Shown piece by piece: positions 1-7,087 of a DNA stretch of 28,818 bases; positions within the stretch are counted from its first letter, which is position 1, and the number at the start of each line of letters is the position of its first letter. Below the pieces are notes generated by a model that did no database searches, was not told where the DNA came from, and worked only from the letters and a program-made list of their open reading frames with translations. The DNA is from an uncultured Actinomycetes bacterium (GTDB lineage Bacteria > Actinomycetota > Thermoleophilia > Solirubrobacterales > 70-9), in the NCBI GenBank assembly GCA_946886425.1, contig CAMPIP010000005.1:1-28818 (forward strand), written 5' to 3'. The position numbers and the translations under genes are program-made.

Positions 1-2
1 GC

Positions 3-587
3 ACCGACGGCGGCGCCCTGCCGAGGGTCACGAAGATCGAACTGGGGCTGCCCGGGCAGGGCGTCCTCTTCACCAGGGGCCTGCCGGCCTGCCCGGCTCG
101 GCGGCTGACCAACACGACCCATGCGGAGGCCCTGCGCCAGTGCCGGAACGCGCTCGTCGGCCGCGGCCGGATCGAAGCCGACGTGCTGCTCCCGAACCAG
201 CGCCCGTTCCGGATCCATGCCGCCGTCCTCGCCTTCAACGGACGCGCCCACGGGCACCGGGCCGTGGTCATGCACGTGATCGCCGACGAACCGACGACCG
301 TCGCGGTCCTGCCCTTCGTCGTCCAGCGGCGGTCCGGGCGTTTCGGCATGGCGCTGGTCGCGCGCCTGCCCTCCTACCTCGGTCCCTGGCCCCACTTCGC
401 CCGCTTCGACTTGCGGCTCTCGCGCAGCTTCCGTCACCGCGGCCGGGCCCACAGCTACCTCAGCGCCAGCTGTCCGATCCCACCGCGGTTCACCGCCGGC
501 TTCTTCTCGTTCGCCAAGGCCACCTACACGCTGGTCGGCGGCCGCGAGGTGAGCACCGGAATCGCCCGCAGTTGCCGGGCTCGTTGA
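3..587 (+). CDS. C-terminal part of a conserved protein of unknown function (5' end outside window)
   Basis: The reading frame is open from the first bases of the window to a TGA at 585-587, so the start lies upstream; 194 residues are visible. I do not recognise a named domain. The frame reads like a real protein: there is a mid-region with paired cysteines (LPACPARRL and ALRQCRNALVG), beta-rich stretches around HAAVLAFNGR and VVMHVIADEP, and a C-terminal YLSASCPIPPRF motif followed by FFSFAKATY. Similar sequences are, from memory, common as hypothetical proteins in Solirubrobacterales, and no function is assigned. The next gene starts 2 bases after this stop on the same strand, so the two may be co-transcribed. 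No signal peptide can be judged because the N-terminus is missing. Confidence 0.7.
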   Translation, partial: TDGGALPRVTKIELGLPGQGVLFTRGLPACPARRLTNTTHAEALRQCRNALVGRGRIEADVLLPNQRPFRIHAAVLAFNGRAHGHRAVVMHVIADEPTTVAVLPFVVQRRSGRFGMALVARLPSYLGPWPHFARFDLRLSRSFRHRGRAHSYLSASCPIPPRFTAGFFSFAKATYTLVGGREVSTGIARSCRAR

Positions 588-589
588 GG

Positions 590-1402
590 ATGCCGGGCTC
601 CCGGACTTCGATCGGGTCGCGCGCCCTCGCCTGCCGCTCGCTGGGGGAGGGTCCGCCGCTGCTGCTCGTCAACGGCTACGCGGCTACCGGCGCCGACTGG
701 GACCCGACCTTCCTGGCCGGTCTGGCGCAGCGGTTCGAGCTGATCTGCCCCGACAACCGCGGCGTCGGCGAGTCCGACCTCGGCGAGCCGGCGGGGCTGA
801 CGGTCGCGGCGATGGCCGCCGACCTCGAGGCGCTGCTCGACGCTCGCGGGATCGAGCGCCTGCCCGTGGTCGGCTGGTCGATGGGCGGCTTCGTCGCCCA
901 GCGGCTGGCGCAGCGGTCCCCCGGTCGCGTCGCCGGCCTGGGGCTGCTGGCGACCGACCCGGGCGGGCCGGAGTCGACGCCGGGAGAGCCGCGCGTCTGG
1001 TCCGAGCTGACCGACGCCTCGGGGACGCCCCGCGAGCAGGCGTCGCGGCTGATCGCGCTGCTCTTCCCGCCCTCGCTGGCGGCCGAGATCGACGCCCAGT
1101 TCGGCGACGACGTCGCGGCGGCGCGCGAGCGGCTCTCCCCGACCGCCCTGCGCGCCCAGGAGGGCGCGATGGCCGCCTGGCATGCCGAGCCGCAGCCCGC
1201 CCCCGCCGCCGACCCGCCGCCGACGCTTGTCCTCCACGGCGTCGAGGACCGCGTGATCCCGGCCGTCAACGCGGCACCGCTCGCCGTCCGCTGGAACGCC
1301 GAGACGAGGCTCTTCCCCGGCGCCGGCCACGGCCTGATGGCGCAGGAGCCCGAGGCGCTGGCGACGCTGCTGGCCGGGTTCCTGAGCGCGACTAACCCGT
1401 AG
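590..1402 (+). CDS. Alpha/beta-hydrolase fold protein
   Basis: A 270-residue protein of typical alpha/beta-hydrolase length. The nucleophile elbow GWSMG puts the catalytic Ser at residue 97. The likely acid is Asp220 in HGVEDRVIP and the base His247 in GAGHGL, in the canonical order. The oxyanion region is LLLVNGYAAT (residues 24-33), and DNRGVGESD (55-63) is the usual loop after strand 4. The frame is open much further upstream, but the ATG at 590 begins where family homology begins and lies 2 bases after the previous stop, so I chose it. No signal peptide is seen, so it is probably cytoplasmic. The substrate cannot be told from sequence; esterases, haloperoxidase-like enzymes and 3-oxoadipate enol-lactonases share this layout. 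Its 3' end overlaps the convergent DUF3817-type gene by 11 bases. Confidence 0.9.
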   Translation: MPGSRTSIGSRALACRSLGEGPPLLLVNGYAATGADWDPTFLAGLAQRFELICPDNRGVGESDLGEPAGLTVAAMAADLEALLDARGIERLPVVGWSMGGFVAQRLAQRSPGRVAGLGLLATDPGGPESTPGEPRVWSELTDASGTPREQASRLIALLFPPSLAAEIDAQFGDDVAAARERLSPTALRAQEGAMAAWHAEPQPAPAADPPPTLVLHGVEDRVIPAVNAAPLAVRWNAETRLFPGAGHGLMAQEPEALATLLAGFLSATNP

Positions 1403-1706
1403 CTTCTTCGCGCTGGCGCCGGACCAGCCACCAGTCGACCACGTAGCCGCCGAAGGGCAGCACCGCGCCGACCAGGACCCAGAAGGTCTGCTTGCCGGTC
1501 CAGCCGGCCTCGGGCCGCAGCCGCAGGGCCATAACCACGTAGGCGACGAAGAGCAGGCCGTGGATCGGGCCGAGGATCTCGACGCCGGTTTCGCCGCCGC
1601 CGGTCCTTTTCACGTAGGAGGCGACGAGGAGGGCGAGGAAGCTGGTCGCCTCGGAAAGGGCGATGTAGCGCATGGCCTTGATGGCCGGGACGATATTGGA
1701 CGCCAA
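1392..1706 (-). CDS. Small DUF3817-type integral membrane protein
   Basis: A 104-residue protein with three hydrophobic segments: about residues 14-31 (ALSEATSFLALLVASYV), 44-62 (ILGPIHGLLFVAYVVMALR) and 74-94 (FWVLVGAVLPFGGYVVDWWLV). The order (an E in the first helix, then a G-x-x-HG motif, then a W-rich third helix and a basic tail) matches actinobacterial DUF3817 membrane proteins, whose function is unknown. The frame opens with TTG at 1706; an internal ATG at 1673 (residue 12) is an alternative start closer to the first helix. It converges on, and overlaps by 11 bases, the hydrolase gene. It is divergent from crcB with about 55 bases between the starts. Confidence 0.85.
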   Translation of the reverse strand: MASNIVPAIKAMRYIALSEATSFLALLVASYVKRTGGGETGVEILGPIHGLLFVAYVVMALRLRPEAGWTGKQTFWVLVGAVLPFGGYVVDWWLVRRQREEATG

Positions 1707-1761
1707 GCGCCGCAGAACGGGAATCGGTCACGTTGCGGGCGGCGCCTGATAAGAGCCCTGG

Positions 1762-2199
1762 ATGCGATCGCTGCCGCACGACCCGCGCAAGCTGCTGGCG
1801 ATCTACCTGGGCGGCGTCGTCGGGGCGCTGCTGCGGGTCGGCCTCGCCGAGGCGGGCTCGGTCGGGCCGGGCCAGTGGCCGTGGCCGACCTTCGCGGTCA
1901 ACATGGTCGGGGCGCTGCTGCTCGGCTGGTTCTTCGCGCTGTTCCGCGACCGCCCGGCGGAGAGCCTCCGCCATCCGTTCCTCGCCACCGGCATCTGCGG
2001 CACCCTGACCACCTTCTCGACCCTGCAGCTCGAGTTGTACCGGCTCGCTGACGATGGCCACCTCGCCCTCGCCGCCGCCTACGCCGCGACCACGATCGCC
2101 GCCGGCTACCTCTTCCTGCGGCTGGGGATCGCGCTGGAGCGGCGGCGTGTCGACCTTGTTGCGCTATACGGGACGAAGTCGCCGGGGGGCGAGCGGTGA
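1762..2199 (+). CDS. crcB: Fluoride-specific ion channel subunit CrcB/Fluc (first of a tandem pair)
   Basis: A 145-residue four-helix membrane protein of the CrcB/Fluc family, which exports fluoride passively through a dual-topology dimer. Family marks are GGVVGALLR in helix 1 (residues 17-25), FAVNMVGALLLG in helix 2 with the conserved Asn47, and GICGTLTTFSTLQLE (77-91), the broken third helix carrying the pore Phe and the Na-binding turn. The basic C-terminal tail (LERRRVDLVALYGTKSPGGER) is longer than usual. The stop TGA overlaps the GTG start of the second crcB (GTGA). Tandem crcB genes are known to form heterodimers in which each subunit has a fixed orientation. No convincing Shine-Dalgarno or TANNNT box precedes the ATG, though a GATAAG lies 9 bases upstream. 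Confidence 0.95.
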   Translation: MRSLPHDPRKLLAIYLGGVVGALLRVGLAEAGSVGPGQWPWPTFAVNMVGALLLGWFFALFRDRPAESLRHPFLATGICGTLTTFSTLQLELYRLADDGHLALAAAYAATTIAAGYLFLRLGIALERRRVDLVALYGTKSPGGER

Positions 2200-2561
2200 G
2201 CGTGCCGGCCTGGATCGCCGTGGGGCTGCTCGGCGGGGTCGCGGCGGCGGCGCGGTTCGCGATCGACGCCGAGATCGTCGCCCGCGCCGACTCTGAGTTC
2301 CCGCTTGGGATCTTCGTCGTCAACGTCAGCGGGGCGCTGGCGCTGGGCGTGGTCGCCGGCCTGGCGCTGGACGGGGCGGCACTGACGATCCTCGCCGGCG
2401 GCGGCATCGGCTCCTACACCACGTTCTCGACCTGGATCCTCGACTCGCACCGGCTCGACGTCGCCGGCATGGCCGGGCTCGCCTGGCTCAACATCGGCCT
2501 CTCGCTTGCCGCCGGGCTCGCCGCCGTCACCCTCGGGCACTGGCTGGGTTCTGCCCTCTGA
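2196..2561 (+). CDS. crcB: Fluoride-specific ion channel subunit CrcB/Fluc (second of a tandem pair)
   Basis: A 121-residue CrcB/Fluc protein with GLLGGVAAAARF in helix 1 (residues 10-21), GIFVVNVSGALALG (38-51) with pore Asn43, and GGGIGSYTTFSTW (68-80) containing the TTFST signature. The start is a GTG whose last two bases are shared with the stop of the upstream crcB, so translation is probably coupled and the two subunits are made together. This copy lacks the basic C-terminal tail of its partner and has an acidic stretch (DAEIVARADSE) after helix 1. That difference in charge is what is expected for a fixed-orientation heterodimer under the positive-inside rule, although membrane topology is inferred. 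Confidence 0.95.
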   Translation: MSVPAWIAVGLLGGVAAAARFAIDAEIVARADSEFPLGIFVVNVSGALALGVVAGLALDGAALTILAGGGIGSYTTFSTWILDSHRLDVAGMAGLAWLNIGLSLAAGLAAVTLGHWLGSAL

Positions 2562-2602
2562 GCAGCGCTTTTGCGCGGCGTCGAACCGTCCGCCCGCGTC
2601 TC

Positions 2603-2608
2603 TACCTT
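2603..2608 (+). promoter_or_regulatory. Candidate -10 box (TACCTT) of the HD-domain exoribonuclease gene
   Basis: TACCTT ends 10 bases before the ATG at 2619. The same hexamer with the same 10-base gap precedes the ATG at 12847. No recognisable -35 box or Shine-Dalgarno is present, so a very short leader is inferred. It lies inside the longer open frame that starts at 2571, which argues for the ATG at 2619 as the true start. Confidence 0.5.
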
Positions 2609-2618
2609 GGATCGGGCG

Positions 2619-3713
2619 ATGAACGAGCCGACGCTCTTCCCGACTCCGGACCCGGTCGCCGCCGACCAGATCGCCGCCGACCCGGGCCCGGCCGACCCCG
2701 CTCCGCCCGCGCCGGAGACCCCGGCACTCGGCGAGGTAGAGGCGGCCCCGCTCGAGCGCGTCGCGATCCGCGACCTGCGGGACGGCCAGCGGGTCGCCGG
2801 CGTCTACGCGGTCCGCTCCCGCGAGCTGCGCCGCAAGCGCAACGGCGAGCCCTGGCTGCGTCTCTCGATCGGCGACGCCAGCGGCAGCGCCGAGGCGGTC
2901 TGCTGGGAGGAGGCGGAGGCGCTCTACGCGCTGGCCGCGCCCGGCGCCGCGGTCCATCTCAGCGGCCTCTTCGAAATCAGCGAGCGCTGGGGCGCCAAGG
3001 TGAAGATGACCGGGCTGCGGGTCGCCGAGGAGTGCGAGTACGAGACCGACGAGCTGGCGCCGCCCTCGGAGGCCTCGCTGGAGCTGCTCGAGCGCGACCT
3101 CCGCGCCCTGCTCTCGACGATCCAGAACCCCGAGCTGCGCGAGCTGCTCGACTCCTTCTTCGGGGAGGGGACCGAGTCCTGGGCCCGGTTCAGCGAGGCG
3201 CCGGCGGCGAAGACCTACCACCAGGCCTACCGGCACGGCCTCCTCGAGCACACCGTCTCGGTCGCCCAGGCGGTCAGCGCCGCCGCCAACTTCTTCCCCG
3301 GCATCGACCGCGACGTCGCCGTCACCGGGGCGCTGCTGCACGACATCGGCAAGACAGAGGCCTACAACGACGACCCGCTGGCGATCGACCTCACCGACTT
3401 CGGCCGCCTCCAGGGCGAGATCCCGCTCGGCTATTACCTGGTCCGCCGCCGGATCGAGGACATCCCCGGCTTCGACCCGCACCTCGCCCAGTGCGTCCTG
3501 CACATCATCCTCAGCCACCACGGCTCGCTCGAACACGGCTCCCCGGTCGTCCCCGCCACCCGCGAGGCCGTCCTCGTCCACATGATCGACAACCTCGGCG
3601 GCCGCCTCGGCAGCTTCGACCGCATCGAGCGCGAGCTCCCCGCCGGCCAGTCCTGGTCCGGCTTCGACCGCGCCTTGTCCGGCTCGGCGTATTTCGCCGC
3701 CCGAGTGGCCTGA
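2619..3713 (+). CDS. YhaM-type 3'-5' exoribonuclease (OB-fold plus HD domain)
   Basis: A 364-residue protein. After an Ala/Pro/Asp-rich N-terminal tail of about 45 residues comes an OB-fold nucleic-acid-binding domain (about 48-140, with AGVYAVRSRELRRKRNGEPW and LRLSIGDASGSAEAVCWE). An HD phosphohydrolase domain follows (about 195-330). Metal-binding residues visible are His206 and His211 (RHGLLEHT), His241-Asp242 (LLHDIGK), His300-His301 (SHHGSLEHG) and His321/Asp324 (HMIDNLGG). This order matches YhaM/CBF1, which degrades RNA and single-stranded DNA 3' to 5' in a Mn-dependent way. Overall length is near the usual 310-330 plus the extra tail. The gene follows crcB after 57 bases and has its own -10 candidate. 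It converges with the next minus-strand gene. Confidence 0.9.
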   Translation: MNEPTLFPTPDPVAADQIAADPGPADPAPPAPETPALGEVEAAPLERVAIRDLRDGQRVAGVYAVRSRELRRKRNGEPWLRLSIGDASGSAEAVCWEEAEALYALAAPGAAVHLSGLFEISERWGAKVKMTGLRVAEECEYETDELAPPSEASLELLERDLRALLSTIQNPELRELLDSFFGEGTESWARFSEAPAAKTYHQAYRHGLLEHTVSVAQAVSAAANFFPGIDRDVAVTGALLHDIGKTEAYNDDPLAIDLTDFGRLQGEIPLGYYLVRRRIEDIPGFDPHLAQCVLHIILSHHGSLEHGSPVVPATREAVLVHMIDNLGGRLGSFDRIERELPAGQSWSGFDRALSGSAYFAARVA

Positions 3714-3725
3714 GCCGTAGCGGCT
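3713..3725. terminator. Small hairpin between convergent genes
   Basis: AGCCG-TAG-CGGCT forms a 5-bp stem with a 3-base loop between the stop of the exoribonuclease gene and the convergent stop at 3733. There is no T-run, so an intrinsic terminator is only suggested by its position. Confidence 0.3.
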
Positions 3726-3732
3726 ACGCGCT

Positions 3733-4089
3733 TTAGAACTTGACCGTGCACCTGCGGATTTTCCGCGCGTCCCCGGCCGAGTGCTCGATGCATTTGACGA
3801 GCCGTTTCGGGTTGCCCTCCTTCTGGGCGAGGTGAAGTGAGCGGCGGACCTGGCGCTGGACCTGCCGGTTGACGTCGTCGATCGCCGCCGGGAGGTCGTG
3901 GAGGTCGTCCAACCCGGTGCCGCCGAAGGATTTTTCGATGCTCTTGTTGGCGCTCTCGATCGCCTTGTCGGTCGTGTTCAGAACCGGCTTGACGAGGAAG
4001 AAATAGGCGGCGGCGAGGATTCCGACCGTGACCAAAAGCCGGATGATGCCGGAGGTCAGGGTGCCGAAGAGGTTGCGCAGGATGTCCAT
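3733..4089 (-). CDS. Small single-pass membrane protein, function unknown
   Basis: A 118-residue protein with one strong hydrophobic segment at about residues 11-33 (LTSGIIRLLVTVGILAAAYFFLV). A hydrophilic tail follows: a helical stretch NTTDKAIESANKSIEKSFGG, then a basic region rich in R/K/Q (about residues 70-118) with two cysteines (KCIEHS and RRCTVKF). No known family is recognised. Lengths, GC phase and divergent promoter support a real gene. The tail may lie outside the membrane or bind a partner, but this is not shown. The gene is divergent from the WYL regulator with only 29 bases between the two starts, and their -10 boxes overlap, so the two are probably regulated together or in competition. 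Confidence 0.75.
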   Translation of the reverse strand: MDILRNLFGTLTSGIIRLLVTVGILAAAYFFLVKPVLNTTDKAIESANKSIEKSFGGTGLDDLHDLPAAIDDVNRQVQRQVRRSLHLAQKEGNPKRLVKCIEHSAGDARKIRRCTVKF

Positions 4090-4101
4090 GGGGACTGCCG
4101 C

Positions 4102-4111
4102 AGACTATCCT
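4102..4111. promoter_or_regulatory. Overlapping divergent -10 boxes
   Basis: On the minus strand TAGTCT (4102-4107) lies 12 bases before the ATG at 4089. On the plus strand TATCCT (4106-4111) lies 7 bases before the GTG at 4119. The two hexamers share the TA at 4106-4107. Both fit TANNNT. RNA polymerase could not open both at once, so the two promoters should exclude each other. Confidence 0.5.
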
Positions 4112-4118
4112 GGCGAAC

Positions 4119-6170
4119 GTGGCAAAGGACACCGAGAAGCTGATCAGACAGCTCTCGCTGATCTCGTTCCTGATGGCTCAGGGAAGGCCGGTTTCGGCGC
4201 TCGAGATCAAGCGCGAGGTCGAGGGATACAGCGACATGAACGACGACGCCTTCGCGCGTCGTTTCTATGCCGACCGGGCCGAGCTGGAGAGCCTCGGCAT
4301 CCAGCTCGGGGTCGAGAAGCCCGGCGAGGGCTTCTTCGAGGCCGAGCTGTACTCGCTGCCGCCGGAGAACTTCTACCTCGACGAGATCGAGTTCGCCGCC
4401 GAGGAGCTGGCGGCACTGAGCACGGCGCTGCTGCTGCTCACCGACGGCGGCTTCGCCTACGCCGAGCCGCTGCGGCTGGCTCTGCAGCAGGTCGCCTGGG
4501 GCCACCCGAACCCGCTCAGCGAGGGCGAGCGCGCCCCGGTCGAGATGGCGATGACCGCCTCCGCCGGCGGCCGCGACCTCTCCCAGCGGCTCTCCAAGAT
4601 CGAGACCGCGATCAGTCGCCGCAAGACGATCGAGTTCACCTACTTCACGATGGAGCGGGGCGAGGAAGAGAAGCGCAAGGTCGACCCGTACCACCTGGTC
4701 TTCCGCGGCGGCCAGTTCTACTTGATCGGGCATGCGCACGAGCGCGATGCCGTGCGGGTCTTCCGGCTCTCGCGGATCCAGGGCAAGGTCGGCTACGCCT
4801 CCAAGGCCGAGCACGACTTCTCGCCGCCCGAGGACTTCGACCGCCGCGACTACGGCAGCCGCGCCGACTGGCAGCTGGGCGAGACCCAGGGGACGGCGAA
4901 GATCTTCGTCCGCGAGCGGATCGCCTGGCTGATCGAGCGCGACTTCGGCGAGTTCGGCGAGCTGCGCCCGGCCGTCAAGGCCGACAACGCCCCCGGCAAG
5001 GGCCAGGTCTTCGAGACCAGCTACGCCTCGGTCCGCGAGCTGATCGCCTGGGTGCTGCGCTGGCGCCAGAACGCCGAGGTGCTGGAGCCCGCCGACCTGC
5101 GCGAGGAGACCGAGGCGCGGCTGGCGCTGCTCCGCAACCGCCACGAGAACGGCTTCGAGGCGGCCGAGATCGTCGACCGGCCCCTGCGCGAGGCGGCCCG
5201 CCGTCCCCGTTCCAACGGCCGCGGCGAGGCGGCGATCCGCCCCGAGCGCTTCGCCCGCCTGGTCACCCTGGCGGGGCTGCTGATCGAAGCGGCCAAACGC
5301 GGCGAGCGGCTCGAGGTCGCCGACCTGCGCAGCCGCCTCGAACTGACCGACGAGGAGCTGCGCGAGGACGTCGAGCTGCTCAACGTCGTCAACTTCGGGG
5401 GCGGCACCTACGTTCTCTACGCCGAATACGTAGGCGACGAGATCGAGGTCGACTCCGAGCCCTACGGCGACAACTTCGCCCGCCCCGCCCGGCTGCTGCC
5501 GCTGGAGGCAAAGGCGCTGATCGCGGCGATCGACCTGTTCGGCGACCACCTGCCGCAGACCGACCTGCAGAAGGCGCGCGAGAAGATCGTCGCCGCGCTC
5601 GGCCACGACCCCTCCGAGGAGGGCCTCGAGATCGCCTCGGCGGGCGGCGGCGACGCCGCCGTGGCGCGGCTCGTCAACGACGCGATCGCCGCCAGCAAGG
5701 TGCTCGAGATCAAGTACTACAAGGAGAACGAGGACCAGTTCACCGACCGCGAGATCGAGCCCTACCGCCTCCAGAACGGCTCGGAGGGCTGGTACGTCGC
5801 CAGCTACGACCGCGGCCGCAACGGCATGCGCCACTTCAAGCTGGACCGGATCAAAGAGGCGAAGCTCTCCAAGCAGGCGTTCGAGCCCCGTCCCGAGGTC
5901 GAGGAGCTGGCCGGGGTCGAGGGCTGGATGACCCACGGCGAGGTGCCGACCGCCGACGTCGCCCGCGTCTGGGTCTCGCCGGAGCGGGCGCGCTGGCTGC
6001 GCGAGGAGCGGACCGTGGTCGAGGAGCTGGCCGACGGTGCCGTCGTCGTCGAGCTCCCCTACGCCGGCAAGCCGTGGCTGGTCCGGGAGATCCTCCGCGG
6101 CGCCGGCGACCTGGTCGTGCTCGAGCCCGCCGACGCCCGCGAGGCGATCGCCAAAGAGGTTTCCGGCTGA
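4119..6170 (+). CDS. pafBC: Fused PafBC-type WYL-domain transcriptional regulator
   Basis: A 683-residue protein made of two tandem winged-HTH/WYL/WCX units. In unit 1, a wHTH lies at about 5-80, a WYL domain at about 155-235 with the signature FYL at 200-202 (RGGQFYLIGH) and VFRLSRI at 214-220, and a WCX-like extension at about 258-335. Unit 2 has a degenerate wHTH at about 375-440, a WYL domain at about 515-590 with WYV at 558-560 and HFKLDRI at 572-578, and a WCX at about 612-683. In mycobacteria PafB and PafC are separate, adjacent genes whose products activate the LexA-independent DNA-damage response; natural PafBC fusions are known in other actinobacteria. The same role is inferred here. 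The start is GTG with a -10 box 7 bases upstream, so the mRNA may be leaderless. The hydrolase gene follows 23 bases after the stop. Confidence 0.9.
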   Translation: MAKDTEKLIRQLSLISFLMAQGRPVSALEIKREVEGYSDMNDDAFARRFYADRAELESLGIQLGVEKPGEGFFEAELYSLPPENFYLDEIEFAAEELAALSTALLLLTDGGFAYAEPLRLALQQVAWGHPNPLSEGERAPVEMAMTASAGGRDLSQRLSKIETAISRRKTIEFTYFTMERGEEEKRKVDPYHLVFRGGQFYLIGHAHERDAVRVFRLSRIQGKVGYASKAEHDFSPPEDFDRRDYGSRADWQLGETQGTAKIFVRERIAWLIERDFGEFGELRPAVKADNAPGKGQVFETSYASVRELIAWVLRWRQNAEVLEPADLREETEARLALLRNRHENGFEAAEIVDRPLREAARRPRSNGRGEAAIRPERFARLVTLAGLLIEAAKRGERLEVADLRSRLELTDEELREDVELLNVVNFGGGTYVLYAEYVGDEIEVDSEPYGDNFARPARLLPLEAKALIAAIDLFGDHLPQTDLQKAREKIVAALGHDPSEEGLEIASAGGGDAAVARLVNDAIAASKVLEIKYYKENEDQFTDREIEPYRLQNGSEGWYVASYDRGRNGMRHFKLDRIKEAKLSKQAFEPRPEVEELAGVEGWMTHGEVPTADVARVWVSPERARWLREERTVVEELADGAVVVELPYAGKPWLVREILRGAGDLVVLEPADAREAIAKEVSG

Positions 6171-6193
6171 ACCTCGCGCCGGGTCACCCGGAC

Positions 6194-6889
6194 GTGTTGA
6201 AGATCGTCGCGCCCAACCCGGGGCCGATGACGCTGGAAGGGACCAACACCTACGTGGTCGGCAGCGACCCCTGCGTGGTGATCGACCCGGGGGTGGAGGA
6301 CGAGGCGCACCTCGGCGCGATCCGGGCGGCCGCCGCCGAGCGCGGCGGGATCGGCCTGGTCCTGCTCACCCACTCGCACGCCGACCACGTCGGCGGCGCC
6401 GAGGAGCTCGGGGCCGAGGTGGTGGCGCCGAGCGGGGGAGAGGTTCTCGGCGGCTTGCGCGTGCTCGCCACCCCCGGCCACGCCGCCGACCACGTCTGCT
6501 TCCTCGCCGAGGACGGCGTCTGCTTCAGCGGCGACCTGGTGCTGGGGCTCGGCTCGACGATCGTGCCGCCGGGCGGCGGCGCCCTCAACGCCTACATGAG
6601 CTCTCTGCGTCTCCTCCAGGCGGAGGAGATCGACCTGATCGCCCCCGGCCACGGCCCCTGGATCGCCGACCCGGCCGCGAAGCTGGCCGAATACCTCGAG
6701 CACCGGGAGATGCGCGAGGGCCGCTTGCTCGCCGCCCTCGACCGCGGCGAGCGCTCCCGCGCCGCCCTGCTCGCCGAGGTCTGGGCCGACGTCCCGGTCG
6801 AGCTGCTGCCGATGGCGGCGATGGCGATGGACGCCCATCTCGAGAAGCTCGAGGAAGAGGGGCGGCTGCCCGGCGACCTGATCGCCTAA
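6194..6889 (+). CDS. Metallo-beta-lactamase-fold hydrolase (LACTB2-like)
   Basis: A 231-residue MBL-fold enzyme. Metal ligands are visible in order: THSHADH (His60, His62, Asp64, His65), His96 in TPGHAADH, Asp114 in FSGDLVLG and His153 in APGHGPW. The N-terminal APNPGPMTLEGTNTYVVG and the C-terminal winged-helix-like region (about 180-225) match the LACTB2/glyoxalase-II-like branch. Members include RNA endonucleases as well as thioester hydrolases, so the substrate is open. The start is taken as GTG at 6194 (a TTG follows at 6197), because recognisable homology starts with LKIVAPNPGP. The upstream frame is long but is a shadow of the WYL gene. The gene probably shares a transcript with that regulator. 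Confidence 0.88.
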   Translation: MLKIVAPNPGPMTLEGTNTYVVGSDPCVVIDPGVEDEAHLGAIRAAAAERGGIGLVLLTHSHADHVGGAEELGAEVVAPSGGEVLGGLRVLATPGHAADHVCFLAEDGVCFSGDLVLGLGSTIVPPGGGALNAYMSSLRLLQAEEIDLIAPGHGPWIADPAAKLAEYLEHREMREGRLLAALDRGERSRAALLAEVWADVPVELLPMAAMAMDAHLEKLEEEGRLPGDLIA

Positions 6890-6923
6890 GGAGGCTGGGC
6901 GAAGCTCGCGGCGCACCCCCGCT

Positions 6924-6976
6924 GAAAGTTTTCTGCGGAACTTTCCGGCCCCTATAGGGGCCTAAATGTTCCGCAG
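6924..6976 (+). repeat. Structured palindromic element, copy A
   Basis: A 9-bp outer stem CTGCGGAAC (6933-6941) / GTTCCGCAG (6968-6976) encloses a 5+5 internal loop and a 6-bp inner stem GGCCCC/GGGGCC (6947-6962) closed by TATA. A second, competing hairpin GAAAGTT (6924-6930) / AACTTTC (6939-6945) uses the left arm of the outer stem. A second copy with the same core lies at 21150-21201. It sits in the 198-base gap between the MBL gene and the penicillin acylase gene. No T-run follows, so it is not an ordinary terminator. I do not recognise a known RNA family. Confidence 0.7.
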
Positions 6977-7087
6977 TCGATTCTGACTGGTCGCCCGGCC
7001 CTCAGTTTCCGATTCGCGCAGGCCGGTCGAGACCGCTGCGCTCAACTGATGTCCTGGCTGGGCAGCCAAGTGATAAACACTCTCGCT

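Noticed and set aside
1690..1761. Possible fluoride riboswitch upstream of the first crcB gene
   Set aside because: Fragments such as GACGAT and CTGATAA recall the crcB motif, but the required pseudoknot and the conserved GAUGG-type segment could not be laid out, and half of the stretch is coding for the divergent DUF3817-type gene.
3965..3973. TTGTCGGTC, resembling the -35 part of PafBC-dependent promoters
   Set aside because: It lies inside the small membrane protein gene and has no TANNNT about 8 bases further on, so it lacks the second half of the motif.
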